Assembly: GCA_023410875.1 (NCBI GenBank)
Contig: JAEYPH010000021.1
Span: 166,510-230,509 of the forward strand
Length of the DNA stretch: 64,000 bases
Direction of reading: 5' to 3'
From: Bacillota bacterium
GTDB taxonomy: Bacteria; Bacillota; Clostridia; Christensenellales; UMGS416
Of the stretch, positions 9,844 to 18,431 are shown one piece after another. The notes beneath the pieces are model-generated. The model saw only the letters and a program-made list of their open reading frames with translations, made no database searches and had not been told where the DNA came from. A program made the translations under genes and the position numbers. Each line of letters begins with the position of its first letter. Position 1 is the first letter of the stretch.

Positions 9844-10212
9844 ATGAAAAAAGGAATGACCTCACAAGAAATGATTGCTATGCACGTCGAAAGCGATAAG
9901 ATCATGGAAGCGGCAACCAAACAAGGCGATTTTAAAACTTATAACAAAGAGTTTGCGAAAACAGATAAAATTCACAAGTTTTTAGCGTTGAGACCTGATC
10001 TGGCAAAAGAAGTGTATCAGGAGCTTTTGACGCATGAGTGTATTGTTTCAAGGCTCTCATCTGCTGTGCAGTGCCTGAAGAACGGATTTTACATAGAAAA
10101 AGCAGTGGACATTCTTGACGTGATAAAGGACAGTAGTGCTGGGATGTATAGCTTTGATGCACGCATGACGCTTCGAGTATGGAGAGGAGAAATTCCAGGA
10201 AGTAAGCTGTGA
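9844..10212 (+). CDS. Small DUF2019-like protein, putative immunity protein, copy 2
   Basis: A 122-residue paralogue of the protein at 8700, identical over most of its length. Differences concentrate near the end (DVIKDSSAG in place of AMMEKEKSTG). The same upstream GTGCTAAA motif precedes the ATG and supports the start in both copies. A strong terminator follows. The pair flanking the double-CXXCG-like gene looks like a small immunity cluster built by duplication. Function is inferred only from the family resemblance. Confidence 0.65.
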   Translation: MKKGMTSQEMIAMHVESDKIMEAATKQGDFKTYNKEFAKTDKIHKFLALRPDLAKEVYQELLTHECIVSRLSSAVQCLKNGFYIEKAVDILDVIKDSSAGMYSFDARMTLRVWRGEIPGSKL

Positions 10213-10263
10213 TTGAACAGGAGAACCAGTATGAAAGTGCTACACCAAATAACAGGGTCATTT

Positions 10264-10297
10264 TTGAGGGAGGCATACCACCTCCCTCAATCTTTTT
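10264..10297 (+). terminator. Rho-independent terminator
   Basis: TTGAGGGAGG and CCTCCCTCAA form a perfect ten-base-pair stem with a seven-base loop, followed by TCTTTTT. It ends the putative immunity cluster. Confidence 0.9.
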
Positions 10298-10402
10298 GTC
10301 CTTCAAGTTCATGTTTTTCTAAGATTATTCTGTTTATTGCTCACTTATTGTGGTATGTATAGGGCGTAAGAAAAGATCGTTCTTTGAAAGTCAACTCAAC
10401 AT

Positions 10403-10492
10403 CCGTTGAAAAAGGCAAAGCTGCCGAAAGGCAGCGACGCAAAGCCACGGGTCTAAAGCGCCAAAGCGCCATGACAGCCGGGTTACCAATGG
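10403..10492 (+). promoter_or_regulatory. c-di-GMP-I (GEMM) riboswitch aptamer
   Basis: The signature elements are present in order: GGCAAAG, a GAAA tetraloop hairpin (CTGCC-GAAA-GGCAG), GACGCAAAGCCACGGGTCTAA, a second hairpin (GCGCCAAAGCGC), and ATGACAGCCGGGTTACC. P1 pairs CCGTT (10403-10407) with AATGG (10488-10492). This matches the known class I cyclic-di-GMP riboswitch. Downstream, a long imperfect hairpin (about 10491-10525) and CCCCTT-AAAGGAGG complementarity next to the start codon of the CAP gene suggest control at translation or termination. Which of the two cannot be decided by eye. Confidence 0.9.
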
Positions 10493-10549
10493 AGCGCACG
10501 GCGCATTTCCAGGGCCGCGTGTTCCATCGCCCCTTAAAGGAGGAACACC

Positions 10550-11509
10550 ATGAAGCGGTCCTTTTTGTTTTCTGTTTCCCTCGCTATATTGCTCAGCTTG
10601 AATCTGGTTGCAGCGCCAACAGCCTTGGCCGCCTCACAGGCCCAAACGCAGAAGGCTGCCGCCAAGCCAGCCATTGACGCCGCCGCCATCGTCGGCATGA
10701 CCCAGCGCCAACTGACCGCCAAATACGGTAAGCCCACCCGCACGGAGCCCAGCGAATACGGCTTCGACTGGTTGGTGTACAACAGCGATTACAGCCGCTT
10801 CATGATGGCCGGCGTGCGCAAGGGCAAGGTCGTGGCGCTGTACACCAACGCCAAGGGCTTCAAGTACGGCTCCAAGTTCCAGTTGGGCGCCACCAAGAAC
10901 AAGGTTCGCTCTGCCATGGGCAAGAAGCCCGTAACCTACCTGCGCAGCGGCAACACCGTGGCGATGCTGCCCCACACCAATGAAAAGGATCTCTTCCCCG
11001 TGGGCAGCAACCATGTCACCGTGTTCTATGACAACATAGAGAAAGGCGTCGCCACCTCCATCATGATCCTGCCCGCCGCCGACGAGACGTCCTACGTCAT
11101 CCGCAACCCGGCCATGACCGCGGCGCTGGGCGCGGCCTACCAGCGGCTCAGCGTGGACCTGACCAATGCCATCCGCGTGCGCCGCGGCTTGTCCGCACTC
11201 AAGGTCGTCACCCCGAACACCAAGCTGGCCACCAGCCGCAGCACCGATATGCGCGACCGCAACTACTTCGACCACTACACCCCCGAGCATGTCAGCCCCG
11301 CGCAGCAAGCCAGGCGCATGGGTCTAAGCTACCTGAAGCTGGGCGAGAACATCGCCTACGGACACCGCGACGCGATCTTCGCCCACGAGCGTTTCATGAA
11401 CTCCTCGGGCCACCGCGTCAACGTGCTCAAGGATTACACCAAGATCGGCGTGGGCGTGGCAGTGGGCGGCAAGCGCCGGGCCATCATCACCTGCATCTTC
11501 ACCAAGTAA
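10550..11509 (+). CDS. Secreted CAP-domain protein under c-di-GMP control
   Basis: A 319-residue protein. A signal peptide (residues 1-27, cleaved after ALAA or nearby) is followed by a CAP-associated N-terminal domain (about 45-170, beginning GMTQRQLTAKYGKP). The C-terminal CAP/SCP domain (about 195-317) carries RSTDMRDRNYFDHYTP, GENIAYG and a final SGHRVNVLKDYTKIGVGV, the usual histidine and glutamate positions of bacterial YkwD/YlbC-like proteins. The ribosome binding site AAAGGAGG (10536-10543) fixes the start. The molecular function of bacterial CAP proteins is unsettled; surface or cell-wall roles are common. The upstream c-di-GMP-I aptamer indicates that the gene responds to the motile/sessile second messenger. 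Confidence 0.9.
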   Translation: MKRSFLFSVSLAILLSLNLVAAPTALAASQAQTQKAAAKPAIDAAAIVGMTQRQLTAKYGKPTRTEPSEYGFDWLVYNSDYSRFMMAGVRKGKVVALYTNAKGFKYGSKFQLGATKNKVRSAMGKKPVTYLRSGNTVAMLPHTNEKDLFPVGSNHVTVFYDNIEKGVATSIMILPAADETSYVIRNPAMTAALGAAYQRLSVDLTNAIRVRRGLSALKVVTPNTKLATSRSTDMRDRNYFDHYTPEHVSPAQQARRMGLSYLKLGENIAYGHRDAIFAHERFMNSSGHRVNVLKDYTKIGVGVAVGGKRRAIITCIFTK

Positions 11510-11579
11510 GCTTACACCCCCGGGTATGTGAGCAGCTCTTACCCGGATGAATACGACAAACCTCCTACCTCCTTGCTCA

Positions 11580-11613
11580 AAAGCCGTTGCCCGGTCCTCT
11601 CCGGCAACGGCTT
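11580..11613 (+). terminator. Terminator after the CAP gene
   Basis: AAGCCGTTGCC and GGCAACGGCTT form an eleven-base-pair stem about 70 bp after the CAP stop. The following T-tract is weak, so it may terminate only partly. Confidence 0.6.
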
Positions 11614-11749
11614 TCGAGCATCCTGGGGCGCCCCGCACCAAAAACCCTTCACCTGCGGCACATTTCACAGAAACGCAATATTGACTGCTCCGGCCAATGC
11701 TCTACAATGTCAATGCAGGCGCGGCACGCCGCCTGCTGCCGGAGGAGAC

Positions 11750-13006
11750 ATGGAGAACCTGCATTTCGCCCACAACCCGCTGCTGAACGCCGACGCCTTT
11801 GTGCCCGATGCGGAAGCCCGCGTCTTCCAGGACCGCCTGTATCTGTATGGCTCCTGGGACATCGCCGGACGCATGGACTATTGCAGCAAGCTTTATCATG
11901 TGTTCAGCAGCGACGACCTCGTGCACTGGACCGACCATGGCGTCAGCTTTTCCACCGAGGAATCTTCCGCCGCGGGGGTGTGGCCCAACGGCACGCTGTA
12001 CGCGCCGGATTGCATCTGCCGGGACGGCCGCTATTATCTGTATTTCTGCCTGTCCGACGGCTCCGAAGGTGTGGCCGAAAGCGCGTCTCCCCAGGGGCCC
12101 TTCACCGACGCCACGCCCGTCGCAGGCACGGATGGCATTGACCCCGGCGTGTTTATAGATGACGACGGGCAGGCTTACATCTACTGGGGGCAGTTCGACC
12201 GCGTGCGGGCTGCCCGGCTGCTGCCGGGCATGCGCTCCATCGATCCCGCATCGGTCGTACAGCCGCTGAGCGTGGCGAAGCACAACTTCCACGAGGGCAG
12301 CTCCATGCGCAAGCACGGCGGGTTGTATTATTACGTCTACGCCGACACCGGCCGCCACGGCGAGCGCCCCACGTGCCTGGGCTACGCCACGGCCACCTCG
12401 CCGCTGGGGCCCTTCACCTATCGCGGCGTCATCATCGACAACTTCGGCTGCGACCCCGAGGTGTGGAACAACCACGGCAGCATCGCCGAATACCGCGGCC
12501 AATGGTATGTGTTCTACCATCGCTCCAGCCGCGGCACAATTTTCTCCCGGCGGGTATGCGCTGAGCCCATCCGCTTCCTGGAGGATGGCTCTATCCCCGA
12601 GGCCGAGATGACGTCTCAGGGCATGGGCGGCCCCATCGCGGCCACGGAGCGCCTGCCTTCGGCGTTGGCCTGCCTGCTGAGCGGCCATGTGCGCATCGAC
12701 GCCGGCCCCCGCGGCGAGGCGCTGGCCCAGGCCCGCGAGGGCGACTGCGCCTGGTTCAAGTATCTGGACTTTGGCGCCGGCGTTGAGCAAGCGCTGCTGC
12801 ACGTGGATGGCGGCGCCGGTGTCGTGGAGCTCCGCCTGGACAGCCCCAACGGCGCTCTGCTGGCTGCGGTGCACGCCCCCGGTGGCCCCGCTCTGATGCG
12901 GGTGGATGCTGCAGCCGCCGGTGTGCACGCGCTGGTGCTGGTGTGGCGCGGCGAAGGGGAACTGCCCACGGTGGAATGGGTGCAGTTCACCGCCTCCCAC
13001 ACTTAA
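11750..13006 (+). CDS. Glycoside hydrolase family 43 enzyme with C-terminal ligand-binding domain
   Basis: A 418-residue protein without a signal peptide, so probably cytoplasmic. Residues 1-300 form a five-bladed propeller of GH43 type. The expected acidic residues are visible: the base Asp20 in VPDAEARVF, the pKa-modulating Asp131 in GIDPGVFID, and the acid Glu182 in HNFHEGS. The last 110 residues look like a CBM6-type beta-sandwich (DCAWFKYLDFG). The family includes beta-xylosidases and alpha-L-arabinofuranosidases, and specificity cannot be read here. The frame is open from 11528, but the ATG at 11750 behind GGAGGAG, where homology begins, is the better start. It stands alone, convergent with the serpin gene. 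Confidence 0.85.
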   Translation: MENLHFAHNPLLNADAFVPDAEARVFQDRLYLYGSWDIAGRMDYCSKLYHVFSSDDLVHWTDHGVSFSTEESSAAGVWPNGTLYAPDCICRDGRYYLYFCLSDGSEGVAESASPQGPFTDATPVAGTDGIDPGVFIDDDGQAYIYWGQFDRVRAARLLPGMRSIDPASVVQPLSVAKHNFHEGSSMRKHGGLYYYVYADTGRHGERPTCLGYATATSPLGPFTYRGVIIDNFGCDPEVWNNHGSIAEYRGQWYVFYHRSSRGTIFSRRVCAEPIRFLEDGSIPEAEMTSQGMGGPIAATERLPSALACLLSGHVRIDAGPRGEALAQAREGDCAWFKYLDFGAGVEQALLHVDGGAGVVELRLDSPNGALLAAVHAPGGPALMRVDAAAAGVHALVLVWRGEGELPTVEWVQFTASHT

Positions 13007-13026
13007 GGGTTAAGCTGCTCCTGCGA

Positions 13027-14298
13027 TCATTCCCCCGGATTGCTGCACACGCCGACGAACAGCGGCGTTTCGCCCCTGGCGGTGATGGCATAGATAAACG
13101 GGCGATCGAGAATCATCTTGGCCCGGCCATTGGGCGGCGCGGCCCCGGCGTAGGCGATTTCGGTGAAGGCCGACGCCTCCACGCCGTTTTCGTCGATGGC
13201 GATGTGCGTTTGCTGGGTCACGTCGGTGATAAACGCGGTTCCGCCGGTGATGCCGGAAAAATCGGCATCCGGCCGGAAAGCGTCGGTGACGCCCAGGGAT
13301 TTGAGAACATCGGCCAGCTCATACCGGCAGTCGAAGCTGAACTTGGGCACCTTCCACACGACCTCGCCATGGCTGCTTTCCTCGCCCTCAAACAGCGCCC
13401 GCACGCGCTCGGGGCTGGCCAGCAGCTCGTCCAGGCCCACACCCTCATCGGGCAGTATGAAAACCATCTGCCGCGCGCCCTTGAGCCCCAACGACGAACG
13501 GGTGAAGCCATCCCCCTTGGCGAAGCTCCCGGAGCCGAAGGTCTGGTTCATGAAGTCCACCGTCATGTCGCCCTGCGGCCCGTGGAACACGTCCTTGGCC
13601 GTCTTGGCCTGGTCAAATCGGTCCATCCATTCGTCGTGGTAGTAGACCGTGTTGAGGATGGAGAGTATTTTGTTCCCGTCCACCGGAAAATCCGGCGAAA
13701 GCGTGCCGTTGGTGTTTTGAGAGACCCACTGCCCCATGGCCTTGCCAGCGCTCGCGTCGGCGAAGTCCACCGAGTAGAATGAGGCATAGAAGTTGTCGGC
13801 CGCGTTGCGCACAAAGCTGTCCTTGAAAGCCACGCCGCGGTCCATCCACAGGGAGTTGGCGAGTTTCAGTTTGGTGACCCCATGATCCTTGTACAGCAGC
13901 CGGTAGAGATTCCCGCATTGCGCCGACAGCTCCTCGGCATTGGATGTGCCCAGCAGGTCGAATATCTGGGCCTGGGTTTGACCTCCTGCGCCCGTACCGG
14001 CCAGCGCCAGCGCGAAGTAGAGAGACAACGGCGAGTAGTTGGCGTTGCCCTGGGCGCTGCCCAGCACCGCCGACGCCGTTCGCCAGGAGAAGCCAGCCAT
14101 CGCCTCGATGAAGCTGTCGTCCACGGGGTTCTGCTCAAATACCGTTCGGCCGGCATCGTAGTCCTCAAACCCGATGGCATTCGGGTATTCCACGGCGACC
14201 CGCGGCTGCACGCTGCCCAGCCGGCCATGCAGGCCGGAACAGGCGCACAGGGTAAGCGTCATAGCTGCGGATAGAAGGCCGGCGATCCATTTCTTCAT
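13027..14298 (-). CDS. Serpin-family lipoprotein
   Basis: A 423-residue protein with a signal peptide and a lipobox-like LCAC (ending at residue 20 or so), so probably anchored outside the membrane. The serpin core is clear: NYSPLSLYFALAL, LKLANSLWMDRG, ILNTVYYHDEW, VDFMNQTF, then THIAIDENGVEASAF leading into the reactive-centre loop, and DRPFIYAI. The loop has about the normal length (27 residues from the P17-like Glu to the RPF motif). The hinge keeps small residues at only some positions (ASAFTE), so true protease inhibition is plausible but not certain. The ATG at 14298 is preferred over the GTG at 14307, because AGGAG lies eight bases upstream of it. Bacterial serpins are rare and are thought to protect against host or competitor proteases. 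Confidence 0.88.
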   Translation of the reverse strand: MKKWIAGLLSAAMTLTLCACSGLHGRLGSVQPRVAVEYPNAIGFEDYDAGRTVFEQNPVDDSFIEAMAGFSWRTASAVLGSAQGNANYSPLSLYFALALAGTGAGGQTQAQIFDLLGTSNAEELSAQCGNLYRLLYKDHGVTKLKLANSLWMDRGVAFKDSFVRNAADNFYASFYSVDFADASAGKAMGQWVSQNTNGTLSPDFPVDGNKILSILNTVYYHDEWMDRFDQAKTAKDVFHGPQGDMTVDFMNQTFGSGSFAKGDGFTRSSLGLKGARQMVFILPDEGVGLDELLASPERVRALFEGEESSHGEVVWKVPKFSFDCRYELADVLKSLGVTDAFRPDADFSGITGGTAFITDVTQQTHIAIDENGVEASAFTEIAYAGAAPPNGRAKMILDRPFIYAITARGETPLFVGVCSNPGE

Positions 14299-14457
14299 TT
14301 CGCTCACTCCTCATTTCAGGGACCGAACGTACCCCATACACACCGTCCCCGCATCGTATCGCTATGATGATAGACGCTTAATCGGTCCATTCCGTTCCAA
14401 CGACACAGTGACCCTTCAGCGATGTAACCTAAAGTTTCTATGAGCGAAGCGCTTAAA

Positions 14458-14777
14458 GCTGGATCAGCGTATATTCTCCAGCCTCTCGACAAAACAAGCA
14501 ACAAAGGCAAAAAATTATGCCGACTGCCGATTCATTCGGCAGGAGGAAACTTAATGATAGAAAAAGGTCATTAAAGAACTCGCCCGCAGGCGAAAATCGT
14601 CTCTTAAGTAAATAGTATGAGTTCCAAAAGCAAAGATATCGCCCGGCGACGGTTATCGTCGGGCGATAAAGCAGCAATGAGTACAGTCGTCTGGATCGCC
14701 AAGGCGCAACAGCGCCGAAGGCGACAGCGTGTCGACTTTGTCGACACGCTAGAGGCCACCGTCTTGGTGGCCTCTTT
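14458..14777 (+). ncRNA. Candidate structured RNA: cluster of nine hairpins ending in a terminator-like stem
   Basis: The 480 bp between the serpin and the next lipoprotein hold no convincing gene. They do hold consecutive inverted repeats: 14458-14482, 14506-14521, 14524-14542 (CTGCCGA/TCGGCAG), 14551-14574 (TTAATGA/TCATTAA), 14581-14592, 14638-14667 (12 bp), 14703-14716, 14726-14750 (11 bp, TTT loop) and 14751-14775 (10 bp, followed by TT). The last resembles a weak terminator only on the plus strand, which suggests that direction. No Rfam class is recognised with confidence. It could instead be a set of unrelated palindromes. Confidence 0.45.
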
Positions 14778-14782
14778 CCGAT

Positions 14783-15400
14783 TTACTCTGTTTTTAATGT
14801 ATGGAGAACCTTTTCCCATAAAGGCTGCGCTTTATCAAAGTTTTCCGGCGCCGTGGAGAGCTGAAAGTATATGTCCTGCTCTCCTGGAGCGTCAATAAAA
14901 TAGTGACCCAGCGTAAAATTCATGCCGTTGATGGTCGTATCCGCGACACAACGGATAGTGGTCATTTCATATTCAAGCTTATCGACCGTTTTTATCTCAT
15001 AGTCGGAAAACCCTTCGGACTTCAAATACGCCTGGACATCCTCCTCTTTGCCGGCGAAAACATCGCTCCCGCAGTATCTGATCCAGAAATTTGCCGAACC
15101 GACATATGGCTCCAGCAGATTATAGGACTTGAATGTGTCACTTGAGGCGGCTTCCAGCAGGGTCCAGCCTTCTACCGGCTCCACGGAAAAGGTTGTGACG
15201 GCGCCCTCCTCCTCGACTTGTTCCGTTGGTTCCGCTGCGCCCTCAGAAGGAGAAGCACTCGGCTGAGCAGGTGTACCGGCAGACTTTGCGCTTTCCTTGA
15301 AAGGTGTGTTTCCCTGGATTGCGGAGGATGCCTGGCTGTTGCAGCCGGAAAGCGCCATTACCAATACCAGAAGCGCCGCTCCAATGAGTTGTCTCGTCAT
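14783..15400 (-). CDS. Lipoprotein of unknown function
   Basis: A 205-residue protein. A short basic N-terminus and hydrophobic segment end in the lipobox LSGC. A Ser/Pro/Glu-rich linker follows (about 30-70), then a compact domain (about 75-205) with WTLLEAASSDTF, RYCGSDVF and LGHYFIDAPGEQDIYFQL. The domain is not recognised. The ATG at 15400 is chosen over the upstream open frame because AGGAGAG lies in front and the signal peptide starts here. It is followed by the hairpin cluster and preceded, on the same strand, by the AraC-type regulator. Confidence 0.75.
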   Translation of the reverse strand: MTRQLIGAALLVLVMALSGCNSQASSAIQGNTPFKESAKSAGTPAQPSASPSEGAAEPTEQVEEEGAVTTFSVEPVEGWTLLEAASSDTFKSYNLLEPYVGSANFWIRYCGSDVFAGKEEDVQAYLKSEGFSDYEIKTVDKLEYEMTTIRCVADTTINGMNFTLGHYFIDAPGEQDIYFQLSTAPENFDKAQPLWEKVLHTLKTE

Positions 15401-15494
15401 CCGTTTCTCTCCTGTTTGCAGTTTGATCTTCAAGATAAATACATACTATCATCAACCTGGGCGCCTGGTTTTTTCAAAAAGGTCATATATGTTT

Positions 15495-16373
15495 CTATAA
15501 ATCTCCTTTTGCTGTGTCTGCGTTTGATTTTCTGAACTCCGTTGGGGACATTTTTAGATTGCGTTTAAACACAGTGGAAAAATGTCCGGAGTTTACGAAG
15601 CCACATAGCCTTGCGACTTCCTCAACCGAGTGCTGACCTTTTCTTAACATCTCCTTTGATTTTTCGATGCGTATCCCCATAAGATACTGATATGGCGTCT
15701 GCCCTGTATGGTCTTTAAACACCCTCTTAAAATGGCAGGGGCTCAGATAAATCAAACTGCAGATGTCCGTAATGCTGATGTTCGCACGGTAATAGCTCTC
15801 CATAAACTGTATCGCTGAGCTGATATATTTGTTTTCCTTACCTGGCTTAATTGCTGTTGACTCACCATTCAAATCACGTACAAGCTGGAAAACGATCTGT
15901 GTGCAGATACTCTTTATCATCAGGGGATAGGTCTCCCCGCAATTCATCATTTCACGCTGAAAAGAGCCGGCCAAGTCCAGCAATTGCGCGCTATATACGC
16001 TCTGTATCCGCTGAAACGCAAAGGCTTCTCCGCACGCCGCTTCTGCCGCGATCTCCAAAAAGAAGTCTTTCTTAACCGCGATGTGCATGTACTTGCCGTA
16101 CCGCCTGTTATCGCAGGGAACGCCGTACACCTTTTGCCAGGGTTGGATCACCAATAGGCCGCCTTTTTTCAACTTGCACTCACAACCATTCACTCTGGTT
16201 ACAGGAGACTCCGAAAAGAACAGGAGGAAGTGATAATCATCAACGCAGATCTCTTCTCCCAGCGCGTATTCCTCCGGTTCAAAAATGGCCAGGTGCCTGC
16301 AGATTTGTGACTTTGTCTTTGCGTACATGTCTTTGGGTATCGTTTCAAGAAAGTAGCTGAAATCCTGCTTCAC
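15495..16373 (-). CDS. AraC-family transcriptional regulator
   Basis: A 292-residue protein. The N-terminal half looks like a cupin-type ligand domain (LLVIQPWQKVYGVP). The C-terminal 100 residues carry the two helix-turn-helix motifs of the AraC/XylS family (ISITDICSLIYLSPCHFKRVFK and SVEEVARLCGF with the FKRNLKMSPTEFR end). It is a DNA-binding activator, probably responding to a small molecule. It lies 45 bp downstream of the phzF-like gene on the same strand and may be co-transcribed with it. Confidence 0.88.
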   Translation of the reverse strand: MKQDFSYFLETIPKDMYAKTKSQICRHLAIFEPEEYALGEEICVDDYHFLLFFSESPVTRVNGCECKLKKGGLLVIQPWQKVYGVPCDNRRYGKYMHIAVKKDFFLEIAAEAACGEAFAFQRIQSVYSAQLLDLAGSFQREMMNCGETYPLMIKSICTQIVFQLVRDLNGESTAIKPGKENKYISSAIQFMESYYRANISITDICSLIYLSPCHFKRVFKDHTGQTPYQYLMGIRIEKSKEMLRKGQHSVEEVARLCGFVNSGHFSTVFKRNLKMSPTEFRKSNADTAKGDL

Positions 16374-16418
16374 ATTATCCCCCGTTATTTATGATGGCCG
16401 TGGCCTCTTTCCGCCTTC

Positions 16419-17204
16419 CTACCGGGAGCGAATGCTCCCCTCCAGATACAGCACCGCATGTCCTGCGATCTTCACGCGATCGCCGGCATCCTTGCAATAC
16501 AGTTCTCCCCCTCTGGGCGAAAGCTGCCGGGCGAGCAGTTCGGCTTTCCCCAGCCTCCCGGACCAGAAGGGAATCAAGGATGCATGGGAGGAGCCGGTCA
16601 CCGGGTCTTCGGGAATCCCCGCTTTGGGCGCAAAGAACCTGGACACGAAGTCCGCATGCTCCCCCTTGGCCGTCACAATCACGCCAAACCCGTCGGGGAG
16701 TGATTTCAAGGCCGCCAGGTCCGGCGCCAAAGCCTGAACCTGGCGCTCCGAGCCGACGAGCAGCAGCAGGTCCCGCGATAGAAGCGCTTCCAGAATACCG
16801 GTTCCAATGGCCCGTTCCATGGCGGGCGTCACATCAACCGGCCTCGGGCTTCTGGATGGAAAATCCATTTCGAACAAATCGCCAGTTTTCTCGACGGCCA
16901 GCGCTCCGCTCTTCGTGTGGAAGACGAACCGCTGCCTGTGCGTATCCGCATAGTTGGCCAAAACAAACGCGCTGGCCAGCGTCGCGTGCCCGCACAGGTC
17001 TATTTCCACCTCCGGGGTAAACCATCTGAGCTCGTATTCGTCCCCTCTGGGCAGCACAAATGCCGTTTCCGCCAGGTTGTTCTCGGCGGCGATGCTCTGC
17101 ATAACCGAATCCTGCGGCCACTCCTCCAGCAGGCAAACGCCCGCCGGGGTCCCGGCGAACAGGCGCTTCGTAAAGGCGTCCACGATGTAGTATCTCATGT
17201 CCAT
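16419..17204 (-). CDS. PhzF-family isomerase/epimerase-like protein
   Basis: A 261-residue cytoplasmic protein of the PhzF/YddE fold: two related hot-dog-like halves. N-terminal motifs VDAFTKRLFAGTPAGV and NNLAETAFVLP (with the conserved catalytic Glu) and EIDLCGHATLASA are typical. The second half carries FFAPKAGIPEDPVTGSSHA. PhzF in phenazine synthesis isomerises trans-2,3-dihydro-3-hydroxyanthranilate, but most relatives have unknown substrates and there are no phenazine genes here. The start at 17204 follows GAGGAGGAG. It is divergent from the S66 peptidase gene. Confidence 0.88.
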   Translation of the reverse strand: MDMRYYIVDAFTKRLFAGTPAGVCLLEEWPQDSVMQSIAAENNLAETAFVLPRGDEYELRWFTPEVEIDLCGHATLASAFVLANYADTHRQRFVFHTKSGALAVEKTGDLFEMDFPSRSPRPVDVTPAMERAIGTGILEALLSRDLLLLVGSERQVQALAPDLAALKSLPDGFGVIVTAKGEHADFVSRFFAPKAGIPEDPVTGSSHASLIPFWSGRLGKAELLARQLSPRGGELYCKDAGDRVKIAGHAVLYLEGSIRSR

Positions 17205-17358
17205 TCGCTCCTCCTCTCAACCCAGAATAACACCCAAATGCCAGGAAGCCAACTGTTTCCACAATCCGCTCCTTCGATAAACAGTTCTGAATCCGCTTTT
17301 CGAAAAGGAATGTCATTTGTTATAATCAAGCGGAGAAGAGACCCTGCGGAGGCGCTTC

Positions 17359-18390
17359 ATGAAATATCCACAACTTTTACACAAAGGCGATACCATTGGT
17401 ATCTGCGCGCCTTCCAGCGGCGTATTGGGCGATGCGTTGGCGCCGCGCCTGGACAATGCGATTCGCAACATCAAAGCTTTGGGTTATCAAGTTGTGGAAA
17501 CGGCGTCGGTGCGGAGCAATTCAAAATGTGTCAGCGCTGATGGTGCAACCCGGGCCGCAGAGTTTATGAGCCTGTATGAAGACCCCAATGTGGCTGCTAT
17601 CCTGCCGCCGTGGGGCGGTGAATTCCTGATGGACATGCTGCCGCTCCTGGATTTTGACCGGTTGGCTGCTTTACCCGCGAAATGGGTTTGCGGATATTCG
17701 GATATTACCACATTGACTTTCCCGCTGACGCTGGTCAGTAATATCGCTACAATACATGGTTCCAATCTGATGAATATGGGGTTTGCCCGTATCCATGATT
17801 CCGATTTACGGGTATTTGACGTCATGTCCAATCTCACGACAGAACAGAAAAGTTGGGACACCTGGGGCGGTTGTACCGACTGGTATGATATTACGAAGGA
17901 CGCGTATAGACTCGATCGTCCATCTTCCTGGAAGTCATTGCAGGGAGATGTGCGTGTTGCTTTCAGCGGTCGGATGATCGGCGGCTGTATGGATACCCTG
18001 TGCAAACTGGCAGGTACCCGCTTCGCTCCGGTTGACGTGTTTATAAACACCTATAGGCAGGACGGCATTGTATGGACGCTGGAAAGCTGTGAGATGTCGG
18101 CGCCGGAAATTTATCGGACATTTTGGCAGATGCGCGAGAGCGGATGGTTTCAATCCTGCACCGGGATCATAATCGGCCGTCCGGATGGATATGAGGATAA
18201 ACGCGACTTCACGTTGATCGACGCGATAAAGCAAGGGCTGGGAGGTTTGAGTGTGCCGATCCTCTACGACGCGGACATCGGGCATCTCCCGCCGCAAATG
18301 CAGATTGTCAATGGTTCGATTGGTCAAGTGGAGTTTGCCGATGGCAAGGCAACGATCCGGCAGACTGTCGAAGCTCTGCCAGCTTTTTGA
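17359..18390 (+). CDS. S66-family peptidase (LD-carboxypeptidase/MccF-like)
   Basis: A 343-residue cytoplasmic serine peptidase of family S66. It starts with KGDTIGICAPSSG, and the nucleophile Ser114 lies in the GYSDIT motif. The later Glu (WTLESCEMSAP) and His (DIGHLPPQM) complete the Ser-Glu-His triad. Family members either trim L,D-bonds in peptidoglycan recycling or, like MccF, cleave microcin C-type aminoacyl-nucleotides. The length and the SWDTWGG insertion fit the MccF-like branch, which is an inference. It ends at a hairpin shared with the convergent glycosidase gene. Confidence 0.87.
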   Translation: MKYPQLLHKGDTIGICAPSSGVLGDALAPRLDNAIRNIKALGYQVVETASVRSNSKCVSADGATRAAEFMSLYEDPNVAAILPPWGGEFLMDMLPLLDFDRLAALPAKWVCGYSDITTLTFPLTLVSNIATIHGSNLMNMGFARIHDSDLRVFDVMSNLTTEQKSWDTWGGCTDWYDITKDAYRLDRPSSWKSLQGDVRVAFSGRMIGGCMDTLCKLAGTRFAPVDVFINTYRQDGIVWTLESCEMSAPEIYRTFWQMRESGWFQSCTGIIIGRPDGYEDKRDFTLIDAIKQGLGGLSVPILYDADIGHLPPQMQIVNGSIGQVEFADGKATIRQTVEALPAF

Positions 18391-18393
18391 GCC

Positions 18394-18431
18394 GGCTCTC
18401 ACCAACCGCTGAAGAGATATCAGCGAGAGCC
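18394..18431. terminator. Hairpin between convergent genes
   Basis: Nested inverted repeats GGCTCTC/GAGAGCC and CGCTGA/TCAGCG lie across the end of the minus-strand glycosidase and just after the S66 stop. It may serve both genes. There is no clear T-tract on either side. Confidence 0.4.

Noticed and set aside
10634..13000. Long antisense frames opposite the CAP and GH43 genes
   Set aside because: They are GC-rich shadow frames with Ala/Gly/Arg-biased composition and no domain.
14617..14898. 93-codon frame across the hairpin cluster
   Set aside because: It translates the inverted repeats, has no ribosome binding site and no domain.
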